64,000 nucleotides of DNA from Farysia itapuensis (lineage: Eukaryota; Basidiomycota; Ustilaginomycetes; Ustilaginales; Ustilaginaceae): positions 1-64,000 of the forward strand of contig JALBYC010000031.1 of assembly GCA_023212645.1 (NCBI GenBank). The letters are read 5' to 3'. This document shows positions 46,028 to 54,613 of the stretch, piece after piece. Position numbers and translations under genes: made by a program. Positions within the stretch are counted from its first letter, which is position 1; each line of letters opens with the position of its first letter. The notes below the pieces were generated by a model. The model saw only the letters and a list, made by a program, of their open reading frames with translations, was not told the DNA's origin and made no database searches.

Positions 46028-49000
46028 ATGCAGAGTCCCGCTCCAGCAGGGTCTGCTTCCCAGATCACCCTTTCGCCCCTCGAGAGGAATGCATTCGCCT
46101 ATCTCTTTAATCTGGCCGATCCAGAACATACAGGTCTGGTGACTGGAGATGCTGCTGTTGCCTTTTTCGCAAAGTCCAAGCTGCCTCCTCAGACCCTTGG
46201 TCCCATCTGGGCCATGGCTGACAGCGACAATAACGGCTTCCTCACTCCTCCTGGCTTCAGCAAGGCACTTCGGCTCATTGGACATGCTCAGCGTGGTGAG
46301 CCGATCACAGAGGCTCTCATCACTCGGCCCGGTCCACCTCCCACTCTCGAAGGTATCAGTCTCCCTCTCACCACTCAGCTCTCTGGCTCGCAGAATGCGG
46401 CAAGCGCAAATAGACCGGGAGTAATTGAAATCAAGCCCGAAGATCGTGCCAGGTACACCCGCATCTTTGCCAACTCGGGCCCCGTCGGTGGTCTCATTGA
46501 CGGCGACAAGGCTAAGGAAATCTTTGTCAAGTCCAAGCTCCCCTTTGACAAGCTCGGCGCTATCTGGAACCTCGCCGATACCCAGGCACGAGGTACGCTG
46601 GACCTTACCGATTTCATCATTGCCATGCATTTCATCCAGAACATCATGAATGGCACTCTCAACTCGATCCCTGCTGCCCTTCCGCCAGGTCTATACGAGC
46701 AGGCCAAAGGCTCCGGTGGACCTGCTTCTCGAATTGTGCCTGGATCGCCGCTCGCTGCCCAAAACACCGGTGGATCAGCCTCTGGATTCAACCCCGTTCC
46801 TCGACAGATGACGGGATCTGGCTTTCCACAGACCCCCTCGCAAGCCACGCCGATTCGAGGATCTAGCTTTGCTTCGCCTCAGCCGTCTCACGTAAACGCA
46901 GCCGCGGCATGGGATGTGTCGTCCGAGGAAAAGACTCGGGCCGATCAATTTTTTGATGGCCTCGACACCAGTAGACAGGGCAAGCTAGATGGCGCAACAG
47001 TCGTCCCCTTCTTCATGCAGAGCAAGCTGTCCGAGTCTGTACTCGCCCACATTTGGGATCTGTCCGACGTCACCCAGAGCGGTACATTGACCAAGGACGA
47101 GTTTGCCGTTGCTATGCACCTTATCAACAGCCAACTCGCCGGCAGAACTTTGCCGCAGGAACTACCCGCTAGCCTCGTGCCGCCGAGTATGCGCAACATG
47201 AACCTCCCCAAAGCGGTCGATCCTCAACAGACCGACACCCAACGCGATCTATTTTCCCTCATGGACGATGACGTACCTCCACCGCCCGTCTCGGCTGCCC
47301 CATCTGCTTTTGTTATGCCATCGGCGGCCTCCGTCCCCGCCGCTTCTGCTCAGAAGTCAGTGGTGCCAGGACCGTTTGACGACGACTTTTTCGGTGGTGA
47401 TCCGACACCGGCCGCCGCCCCAGCTTCTTTCATCCCGTCGGCTGTCAAAGCTCTCTCTCCCGCACCCACGGGGGGCAGTTTCAGCTCCGCCCGATCTCAG
47501 GGCATGCCCGCTCCTGGTACTCCTTCGCGACCCAGCGGTACTTTCAGTCCCTCTACTGGCGACCAAGGAGCCGAGTTCGGTAACAAATCCATCCAGCTCC
47601 AAAGCACTCAGAAAGCGGTGGCCGATCTTGGAAAGAAGCGTCAAGATCTTCAGTCCTCCATCACCGCCAACAGCACCGACCTGGCTGAACTCGAGACACG
47701 TCTTGCCACAGTTCGATCGCAGCACGAGAGCGAAACAAAGCTGGTCAAAGACCTCGAGACTCGACAACAGACACTTAGCGGGGAGCTGAAAACCCTCCGC
47801 GAAAACGTTATTCGGGAGGAGAGTGGTCTTAGTGCGCTCCGGGCGGAGAAAGATGAGCTCGAGCAGGCGCTCATGCGAGACCGCGAAGATGTGCGTGACA
47901 TGAAGAAGCGCATGAACGATGTACAGCTCGAGACCAAGAACCTCAAAGACCAACTGGAGAAACTGCGCAAAGACGCCAGACAGCAGAAAGGTCTTGTTGC
48001 TATTAGCAAGAAGCAATTGGCCACTGCCGAAAGCGAACAGGACAAGGTTGCTGACGAGATCGAGTCGGCCCGCAATGCAAACAGTGTTGAGGAGCGTCAT
48101 GTCCCGGCATCCGGTACTCCGACTGCTGCTGCTGCTGCTGCTGCTGCTGAGTCCGTGTTGAGCCCAGCGGCCAGCGTTCGCAGCACCAATCCATTTGATC
48201 GCTTTGGTGCAGGTGCTTCTCAGCCAGGCAGCCCTGCCACTTCTAGCCATCCTTCTACAGGTACCGCTCTTGCAGCCGGCGCCGGAGCTGGCGCCATCCT
48301 CGGCGGTGTAGTCGCCGCCGCTTCGCACCACCACGAAAGCGAGCATCAACCGCAAGCTGATGCCTTTGGCGTTGCGCCATCTGGCGTCAGAGAAGTCGCT
48401 CAAACAGATGACTTTGACGATGCATTCGCCGTTCCCGGTCAAACCTCGAATCTGCCCGCCGCCTCTGCTGCCGGCTCCGACTTTGACGACAACTTTGGCG
48501 ATGACTTCAACGCCGCTCCTGTCCCACTTCCAGCTGGTCAAAGCACTCGTAGCGACGCTCAGGCTCCCGAGAGTGCCTTTGATGACGCGTTTGGCGCCGA
48601 AGAGCCACAGCTAGAGGCTGCTCCTGCGACACTGGACACACCGGTTCTGCCTTCGCCCGCTGCTGTTGCTCACCCCTCTTTGCTGAACACTGCAGCATCC
48701 GATCACGCTGCTGTCGATGCTGAGGATGCTAGCTCCGACGAGGACGAGGATGAAGGTCCCGAAGATGTCGACGGCTACAAGCCTCGCTCTGGCGGGTTTG
48801 CAGATGAAGCCCACGAAAAGTTCCCAGACATTGAGTCTGAAGCCGAAAGCAGTGCTGCTGCTGGAGCGTCGAATCTGCCCGAGCCTGTTCGGTCTTTGAA
48901 CGATGACGCCGGCGCACAGACGGTACCGGGTGGGTTGGAGGACGTGACAGAGCCGGTTCTATCTGAACCTGAGCCAGTCACATCAATTTCCGCCTCGGAC

Positions 49001-50407
49001 GAGCCGGCGACTATTGCAACTGCGCCAGAGATCGACCCTGCTGCGTCTACCACCTCTGTTGCGCCGATGAGTCGACAAATGACTGGCGCGACCGACATTG
49101 ATGATGGAGAGTTCCACGACGCTGTCAATACAAGCCACAATGGCGGATCGCAGGTTGGAGCTCGGGACGACTCTGGCGACTTTGGAACGGGTGCCTCATT
49201 GGGCGCCGCTGCTCTTGTCGCAGGTGGAGGCGCGCTCGCACTGGGAGACGGTCCAACCATCGCCGAGTCTGAAGCCACTGAACATGTCGATGCCGACGAC
49301 GACATTCCGTTGAGTCAGATTGCTGCCTCGCAGAACAAAGGATTGAGCGATCCTGCAGCTTTCAGCAGCCCCCGTGCTACAGGTCTTACGGATGGAACTG
49401 CGGACGGCACGCCGTTTGGATCCAACGGTCGCTCCATCAGCCCAAGCTCGTCGATCAAGACAAGACGTGCACCACCACCGGCGCCGGTCAGGAGCGCCAC
49501 ATCGGCGTCCACTACTTCGGCTGCTCCCACCGTCCTGCCGCCTGCCGTCACGACACCCGTAGCGGCCACGGCTGCCAGTAGCAACCCCTTCGGAATGGAC
49601 GACTTCAGCGATGCTCGTGCCCATGACAACGGCACGACGCCCCACCAGGGCAGCGGTAGCACTGGCTTTGACGATTTCGACTCGGCTTTCGAAGACTTAG
49701 GCCATCCGCAAGCTGTGACCACCGCTACTGACGCTCCGCCCAGCTTTGGCGCGAGTAAAGGCGTCGGTGCTAGTGACGGATTTGACGATGCGTTTGATAA
49801 CGATTTCGACTTTGTGCAGTCGTTTGGGCCGAGTTCGACGACGACGAGTGGTGCGCCTGCTGTGCCCGCGACGACGGCTGCGCAGACAGGGTTCGGAGAC
49901 GTGAATGCGTTCAGCGATTTTGACTCTGCGTTTAGCCCGAGTGGCTCCGCCCCCTCCGCGGCTGCTGGAGGTGATTCGACACGGCAGACAGCTGACCGAG
50001 GAGCATCGTCAAACGCAACACCGTCCGGGTTCAGCTTTGAGGACGCATTCGACCCTGCGCGTTCATCGAGCTCGAACCTGCCCACATCGCCAACAGCCCC
50101 TGCGGGAACTTACGCCCCTCCTCCTGGCCCACCGCCCGGATTCCAATCAACAGCCAGCACCACCACCACCGGCCCGCCCGTACCTGCTCGTCGCGAACCC
50201 CCCTCCAACCCGCAAACCTCCGCCACCACCACCCCCACCGCCGCCGCCGCCAACGACGACGACTACACAGGCGCCCTCCCCGACGACGCTGGCCCCGTCA
50301 AACAACTCTGCGGCATGGGCTTCACCCGCGCAAACGTCATTCTCGCCCTCGAAAAATCAAATTACCGCACAGAAAAGGCGCTCGAACGTCTCCTCGCCTC
50401 TGCCTAA
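46028..50407 (+). CDS. EDE1: EH-domain endocytic scaffold Ede1/Eps15
   Basis: Early-arriving scaffold of clathrin-mediated endocytosis. The 1459-residue protein has three EH domains (about 12-105, 128-215 and 293-380), each with an EF-hand-like loop (DPEHTGLVTGD, DTQARGTLDLTD, DVTQSGTLTKDE) and the NPF-pocket Trp (IWAMAD, IWNLAD, IWDLSD). A coiled coil at about 520-690 follows, then an Ala-rich spacer, and a long acidic region with many FDDAF/FDDDF repeats. A C-terminal UBA domain (about 1417-1459: VKQLCGMGFTRANVILALEKSNYRTEKALERLL) ends the protein. This order is that of yeast Ede1. Start ATG 46028. Single exon. A (CTG)n tract at 48124-48147 encodes poly-Ala. The large antisense frame at 47357-48541 is a shadow. 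Confidence 0.94.
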   Translation: MQSPAPAGSASQITLSPLERNAFAYLFNLADPEHTGLVTGDAAVAFFAKSKLPPQTLGPIWAMADSDNNGFLTPPGFSKALRLIGHAQRGEPITEALITRPGPPPTLEGISLPLTTQLSGSQNAASANRPGVIEIKPEDRARYTRIFANSGPVGGLIDGDKAKEIFVKSKLPFDKLGAIWNLADTQARGTLDLTDFIIAMHFIQNIMNGTLNSIPAALPPGLYEQAKGSGGPASRIVPGSPLAAQNTGGSASGFNPVPRQMTGSGFPQTPSQATPIRGSSFASPQPSHVNAAAAWDVSSEEKTRADQFFDGLDTSRQGKLDGATVVPFFMQSKLSESVLAHIWDLSDVTQSGTLTKDEFAVAMHLINSQLAGRTLPQELPASLVPPSMRNMNLPKAVDPQQTDTQRDLFSLMDDDVPPPPVSAAPSAFVMPSAASVPAASAQKSVVPGPFDDDFFGGDPTPAAAPASFIPSAVKALSPAPTGGSFSSARSQGMPAPGTPSRPSGTFSPSTGDQGAEFGNKSIQLQSTQKAVADLGKKRQDLQSSITANSTDLAELETRLATVRSQHESETKLVKDLETRQQTLSGELKTLRENVIREESGLSALRAEKDELEQALMRDREDVRDMKKRMNDVQLETKNLKDQLEKLRKDARQQKGLVAISKKQLATAESEQDKVADEIESARNANSVEERHVPASGTPTAAAAAAAAESVLSPAASVRSTNPFDRFGAGASQPGSPATSSHPSTGTALAAGAGAGAILGGVVAAASHHHESEHQPQADAFGVAPSGVREVAQTDDFDDAFAVPGQTSNLPAASAAGSDFDDNFGDDFNAAPVPLPAGQSTRSDAQAPESAFDDAFGAEEPQLEAAPATLDTPVLPSPAAVAHPSLLNTAASDHAAVDAEDASSDEDEDEGPEDVDGYKPRSGGFADEAHEKFPDIESEAESSAAAGASNLPEPVRSLNDDAGAQTVPGGLEDVTEPVLSEPEPVTSISASDEPATIATAPEIDPAASTTSVAPMSRQMTGATDIDDGEFHDAVNTSHNGGSQVGARDDSGDFGTGASLGAAALVAGGGALALGDGPTIAESEATEHVDADDDIPLSQIAASQNKGLSDPAAFSSPRATGLTDGTADGTPFGSNGRSISPSSSIKTRRAPPPAPVRSATSASTTSAAPTVLPPAVTTPVAATAASSNPFGMDDFSDARAHDNGTTPHQGSGSTGFDDFDSAFEDLGHPQAVTTATDAPPSFGASKGVGASDGFDDAFDNDFDFVQSFGPSSTTTSGAPAVPATTAAQTGFGDVNAFSDFDSAFSPSGSAPSAAAGGDSTRQTADRGASSNATPSGFSFEDAFDPARSSSSNLPTSPTAPAGTYAPPPGPPPGFQSTASTTTTGPPVPARREPPSNPQTSATTTPTAAAANDDDYTGALPDDAGPVKQLCGMGFTRANVILALEKSNYRTEKALERLLASA
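48122..48149 (+). repeat. (GCT)n microsatellite coding poly-Ala in EDE1
   Basis: About nine GCT units encode an alanine run between the coiled coil and the first acidic FDDAF region. It is in frame and would change protein length if units were gained or lost. Confidence 0.75.
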
Positions 50408-50507
50408 AACCCTTTCGCCCCCACACAATGTACATAGAAAAACCAACATATCTTCCTGGTGAAACGCCACTCACTCGACTCTTGAAAATTTTTAGGGGAT
50501 TGCGGGC

Positions 50508-50525
50508 GAGAGAGAGAGAGAGAGA
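50508..50525. repeat. (GA)n dinucleotide tract
   Basis: A short GAGAGA run lies between the converging 3' ends of EDE1 and the PAC2 gene. A similar GA-rich tract occurs near 51391-51405 in the PAC2/PUP1 divergent promoter. Confidence 0.7.
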
Positions 50526-50549
50526 CTGCGTGGGTGAGGGGAGGGTGTT

Positions 50550-51374
50550 TTAGCCGTAGAGGGAGGAATCTGGTGGAGTTCCAAAGAGGTATTGCCAAGA
50601 GGATGGTTCTGCGAAGTGGAGTTTTGGAGGGCGGGAGGAGGAGGAGAGGGGGTGGTTGTTGAGGAGGGTTGTGAGGGTGGATGCGAGCAAGTGTGCGTGG
50701 GGTCGGGTATCGCCTTCGGCTGCGAAAAATAGAATCGCGGCCGACTTAGCGACGTCGGATTGCTGGAGAAAGCTGCGCGTCAGCAGTGCCCCTGGGATAT
50801 GCGGAACTTCCGCCGCCGCTGTTGTTTGCGACGGTGCAAAAGCCGGGAAGCGCGTTTTTAACCGTGTCAGTACGGGTGTTCCCGTTGTTATGCCCGTGTT
50901 GGTGCTGGTGCTGGTGGGGGCTGCGGGGGCCGCGGGGGGAAAGAGCGATAAGATGGGCGTTTCCAGCTCGGCATCGGTCCGTGCCGCTGCGTCGATACTC
51001 GAGATCCACAGCGTCTCTGCGAATTCAGACTGCTGAATCCATTGTACCAGCGCGGGGAGGAACTCGCCCCGCCTCGCTTTTAGGACGGGAGCACGCTGTT
51101 GCACCACAACAAGTCCCGCGCCATTTGCAAACACCTCAAGCGCGGTCGCCAGCGATGGAGTGGTGTCGCCGGCTGCTTTCTCCGCGGGACCAACAAACGG
51201 TATGCAGAACGAAGGGTCGATTCTTCCAACTTTGCGCAATCGCAAGGTGGGATCATTGAGCAGCAGATCCACGGCCAATTGCGGTACAGATCCTATTGAA
51301 ACGGCTGGAAACAGCAATACCGATCCCTTGAAGAGATTTGCTGTTTCCTCGAGAGGTGTGTAGAAGGCGGTCAT
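50550..51374 (-). CDS. ADD66: Proteasome assembly chaperone 2 (PSMG2/Add66)
   Basis: PAC2 pairs with PAC1 to assemble the proteasome alpha ring. The 274-residue protein begins at ATG 51374 (MTAFYTPLEE); upstream in-frame codons lie in the promoter. Family features are the N-terminal FKGSVLLFPAVSIGSVPQLAVDLLL, then KVGRIDPSFCIPFVG and LEVFANGAGLVVVQQRAPV. Further along are FLPALVQWIQQSEFAETLWISSIDA and the late IPGALLTRSFLQ with LLLFF-like AAILFFAAEGD. An Ala/Pro/Thr-rich insert near 165-185 is lineage-specific. It is divergent from PUP1, a subunit of the particle it helps build. Confidence 0.88.
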   Translation of the reverse strand: MTAFYTPLEETANLFKGSVLLFPAVSIGSVPQLAVDLLLNDPTLRLRKVGRIDPSFCIPFVGPAEKAAGDTTPSLATALEVFANGAGLVVVQQRAPVLKARRGEFLPALVQWIQQSEFAETLWISSIDAAARTDAELETPILSLFPPAAPAAPTSTSTNTGITTGTPVLTRLKTRFPAFAPSQTTAAAEVPHIPGALLTRSFLQQSDVAKSAAILFFAAEGDTRPHAHLLASTLTTLLNNHPLSSSSRPPKLHFAEPSSWQYLFGTPPDSSLYG

Positions 51375-51610
51375 GGTGGGCGAAAGCGGGAGAGAGAGAG
51401 AAAGAGGCCGAGGAGGAAGCGGGGGGCAGCTGTCGAAAAGTGCAGAAAGTGCGACACTTGCACTGTTAGAGTGCAATATTGCGACGCGCAAAGCGGAAAA
51501 GAGTGTTGGTCTGAAACGCCGATCACCCAACGAGTACGCAACTCCACACAAGACGCAAGCAAGCTAGACATCCTCGAACCTTTACCCTCCATCACCAGGT
51601 GCAGTATACA
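51375..51610. promoter_or_regulatory. Shared promoter of PAC2/ADD66 and PUP1
   Basis: There are 236 bp between the start codons of two functionally linked proteasome genes. A GA-rich tract lies on the PAC2 side. The sequence GGTGGGCGAAA at 51375-51385 is one base longer than an Rpn4/PACE-like GGTGGCGAAA; I do not claim it as a site. Co-regulation is an inference from layout. Confidence 0.55.
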
Positions 51611-52546
51611 ATGACGTCTGTATCAGCGGATACGGCCACATCAACCTCTGGGTTTGACTTTAGCAACTATGCACGCAATAGCTTCCTGTCCAACCAGGGT
51701 TTGGGCGGATTCAAGGCGACCTCGACAGGTACGACGATTGTTGGATGTGTCTTCAAGGATGGCGTTGTGCTCGGTGCCGACACACGAGCGACAGAAGGTC
51801 CCATTGTAGCCGACAAGAACTGTGAAAAGATCCACTACATTTCGGACAACATTCGTTGCTGTGGTGCGGGTACGGCTGCGGATACCGAGTTTGTCACGGC
51901 GCTCATCTCGTCCAACATGCAACTGCATCAGCTCAACACGGGTCGACAGCCACGCGTAGTCACGGCCATGACCATGCTCAAGCAGCGCTTGTTCCAGTAT
52001 CAAGGTCAGATTGGTGCCGCCCTCGTGCTGGGTGGATATGACTCGACCGGTCCGCATCTCTTCACCGTAGCACCACATGGAAGCACGGACAAGCTGCCCT
52101 ACGTCACCATGGGCTCTGGCTCCCTAGCCGCCATGGCCGTCTTTGAAAGCGGCTGGGTCAAAGATATGACGCGAGAGCAGGCGATTGCCCTGGTAGCCGC
52201 CGCCATCAGCTCCGGTATCTTCAACGATCTCGGCTCCGGCTCCAACGTCGACGTTTGCATCATCGAAAAGACAAAGACAGACTACCTGCGCAACTACGAG
52301 ACTCCCAACCAGCGCGTTCAAAAGGAGCAGCGCTACGTCTTCCCCAAAGGCACAACCGCTTTCACAAAAGAACAGATCTACAGCATGATTCGCAAAGAAG
52401 GTACGTCGTTTCCCCGCCCACATTTGCTGCGCACAATACTGACTTGATTTCCTGTCGCATCGTGCAATTCATCAGATGTGTTGGAGGTTGGCAAAACAGC
52501 ACCAGTACCACCAGTCGCCGGCGAGGAAGGCATGGACACTTCGTAG
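51611..52546 (+). CDS. PUP1: 20S proteasome subunit beta-2 (trypsin-like)
   Basis: Catalytic beta-2 subunit. Exon 1 is 51611-52400 and exon 2 is 52476-52546. The 75-nt intron (donor GTACGT, acceptor CATCAG) restores RKEDVLEVG and adds the C-terminal tail; without it the protein would end in unrelated residues. Total 286 aa. The propeptide of about 38 residues ends in a Gly directly before TTIVGCVF, so the N-terminal Thr nucleophile is exposed after autocleavage. [23 protein letters not shown], the [10 protein letters not shown] strand and [12 protein letters not shown] are all canonical. An ATG four codons earlier (51599) is also in frame. The tail wraps the neighbouring beta-3 subunit in yeast. 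Confidence 0.95.
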
Positions 52547-52625
52547 CTCTACAAAGTACAGAATGGCATTTCACGGTTGACTGTATACTTTCTTTTGTTA
52601 GCGCAATGCAGATGTGTGTGTGTGA

Positions 52626-53909
52626 CTACGAGTCTTCAACGAGGACGCTCCAGGGGTGGTCTACTTTTCCGAGTTGAATGTTGGAGATCCGGTCGAGCAT
52701 TGCTTTGGCAATGGGTCCGATACCATCGCCTGCTGGGATGTGGATGTCTTTGCCCTTGAAGCCAATTCGGTTGATGGGGGAGACGACAGCCGCGGTGCCT
52801 GCACCAAACATCTCGAGCAACGCGCCGCTCTTTTCCGCGTCCAGCACCTCGCTCATTGGAATCTCGCGCTCAACCACCTTGAGCTTGGACGGAAGCGAGT
52901 CGAGCGGGTACTTGCCCGAGACGTGGTCCTTGGCAATGTGCAGAATCGAGTCTCGTGTGACACCGGGCAGAATCATACCGTTGAGCGGCGGAGTTACCAG
53001 TTCGATCTCATTGCCACGTTTAAACACAGCGAAGAGATTCATGGTGCCGACTTCGGTGAGCAAATGATCGGGTCCGAACAGCCACAGATTTTGTTGGTAT
53101 CCGCGATCAGCAGCTTGCATCTGGGGCAGAATCCCGGGAGCGTAGTTCCCGCCGAGCTTGTACTGGCCAGTTCCACCGGGCCAGGCACGGACCTTGTCGA
53201 CATCAGCCTCGAGAGCGACAGGCTTGAAGCCTGTCTTGTAATACGGTCCGACAGGACTCTGAATGACAAAGAGGAGCGCGTCTTTGCTCGGATGCACGCC
53301 GAGTGCGGCCTCGGTACCGATCAGCGCTGGTCGGATGTACAAGCTGTGGCCAGGCTCGCTCGGGATCCAGGCCTTGTCGATGGACACGAGCTTCTTAATC
53401 AGCTGGATCAGTTCTTTGCCTTCAAAAGTAGGTAGAGCGATGCGTGCCGCAGAAGTGTTCATTCGCTTCATGTTCATATCCGGTCGGAAGAGACGCACTT
53501 GGCCATTCACATCCTTGTAAGCCTTCATACCTTCAAACAGCGATGGTGCATAGTGAAAGATGACCGAACTTGGATCGAGCTGCAGAGGGCCGTATGGGTG
53601 GATTTTGGGCGCGTCCCAGCCCAATTCGCTATTCCAAACGACCGAAAGCATATGGTCGGAGAAGTTGGCGCCAAATGCAAGGCTTTGCGAGGGCGGCGGT
53701 GTGCGAAGTGCGTTGGACTTGGTCACGACAACGGTGGAAGCATCTAGGTGTTTGAAGCCAGTAGCTTCTCCGGTCATTGGATCCATTGCCATGTTGGCAG
53801 AGCTCGACTGCCAGCGGGAGGCCATGACAGGCGCAGCAGCAGCCACCGCCGGCAGTCTGGCAAAGGCATGCGGGCGCAGCGCAGTACGAGCTGTGCGAGC
53901 AAGCAGCAT
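52626..53909 (-). CDS. BAT1: Branched-chain amino-acid aminotransferase (mitochondrial type)
   Basis: PLP enzyme that interconverts leucine, isoleucine and valine with their 2-oxo acids. The 427-residue protein has an Arg/Ala-rich presequence of about 30 residues (MLLARTARTALRPHAFARL) typical of mitochondrial import. The class IV fold follows: HYAPSLFEGMKAYK, FRPDMNMKRM, YIRPALIGTEAALGV, and the PLP lysine in QYKLGGNYAP. Later blocks are LTEVGTMNLF and TPPLNGMILPGVTRDSIL. The single ATG at 53909 gives the presequence. No introns. It faces RPB9 across 209 bp. Confidence 0.95.
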   Translation of the reverse strand: MLLARTARTALRPHAFARLPAVAAAAPVMASRWQSSSANMAMDPMTGEATGFKHLDASTVVVTKSNALRTPPPSQSLAFGANFSDHMLSVVWNSELGWDAPKIHPYGPLQLDPSSVIFHYAPSLFEGMKAYKDVNGQVRLFRPDMNMKRMNTSAARIALPTFEGKELIQLIKKLVSIDKAWIPSEPGHSLYIRPALIGTEAALGVHPSKDALLFVIQSPVGPYYKTGFKPVALEADVDKVRAWPGGTGQYKLGGNYAPGILPQMQAADRGYQQNLWLFGPDHLLTEVGTMNLFAVFKRGNEIELVTPPLNGMILPGVTRDSILHIAKDHVSGKYPLDSLPSKLKVVEREIPMSEVLDAEKSGALLEMFGAGTAAVVSPINRIGFKGKDIHIPAGDGIGPIAKAMLDRISNIQLGKVDHPWSVLVEDS

Positions 53910-54118
53910 AATGTATGGTGGTTAAGATGTATGACTCGCCAGAGAGCGAGAGTACAGCTGTCGGCCTTTTGCTCGGAAGATCAAGTCCAACGCTCAGCCG
54001 GCCGACTAAATGTCCCAACCGCTGCGTACTTTCCACTCACACTTTTGTGCTCCACGATTCTGTAAATTCGTCTTGTCGTCTCCATTCCACATCTCGTTCT
54101 AGTGGCGTCACTGCGCTC

Positions 54119-54520
54119 ATGTCGTCGCTCCATTTCTGCGCAGAGTGCAACAACCTGCTGTATCCAGAGGTGGATCGCACCAACCATGTTCTGCTGTACG
54201 CGTGCAGGAATTGCAACTACCAGGAAGAGGCGCGCGAGTCGTTGGTGTACAAGAACGATCTCATGTCCATCACAAAAGAACAGCCGGGCATTGTCGACAA
54301 TCTGATGAAGGATCCGACACTGCGCAGGACGCATGACCTCTCGTGTCCCAGCTGCGGCAATGACGAAGCTGTGCTGTTTCAGGACCAGAGCAAGCGCATT
54401 CTCAACCGCATGATTCTCTTCTACGTATGTTGTAGATGCAACCACCTCTTCCGCGATCCAGCACAAGCGCCACCACAGGCCGGTCCCGGTCAAGTCTGGA
54501 ACGACCGAAAGAAGAAATAG
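54119..54520 (+). CDS. RPB9: RNA polymerase II subunit Rpb9
   Basis: Small zinc-binding Pol II subunit needed for start-site choice and transcript cleavage fidelity. The 133-residue protein starts at ATG 54119 (MSSLHFCAECNNLLYP). It has two zinc ribbons: CAEC...CRNC in the N-terminal half, and CPSCGNDEAVLFQ...FYVCCRCNHLF in the TFIIS-like C-terminal half, where CPSCG and CCRC give four Cys ligands. The length is close to the usual 115-125 with a short basic end. In-frame codons upstream of the ATG are in the promoter. No intron. Confidence 0.95.
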   Translation: MSSLHFCAECNNLLYPEVDRTNHVLLYACRNCNYQEEARESLVYKNDLMSITKEQPGIVDNLMKDPTLRRTHDLSCPSCGNDEAVLFQDQSKRILNRMILFYVCCRCNHLFRDPAQAPPQAGPGQVWNDRKKK

Positions 54521-54613
54521 ACTCTGATGTTCCCTCACCACTCATTGTACAACACTCTCACGCAGCATACCCCGGCAATAGTATCGTCATCGGCTGTGTG
54601 CTGTTGACGCTTT

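Noticed and set aside
47357..48541. 394-codon open frame antisense to EDE1
   Set aside because: Shadow of the EDE1 coiled coil and Ala-rich region; no domain and no plausible start context.
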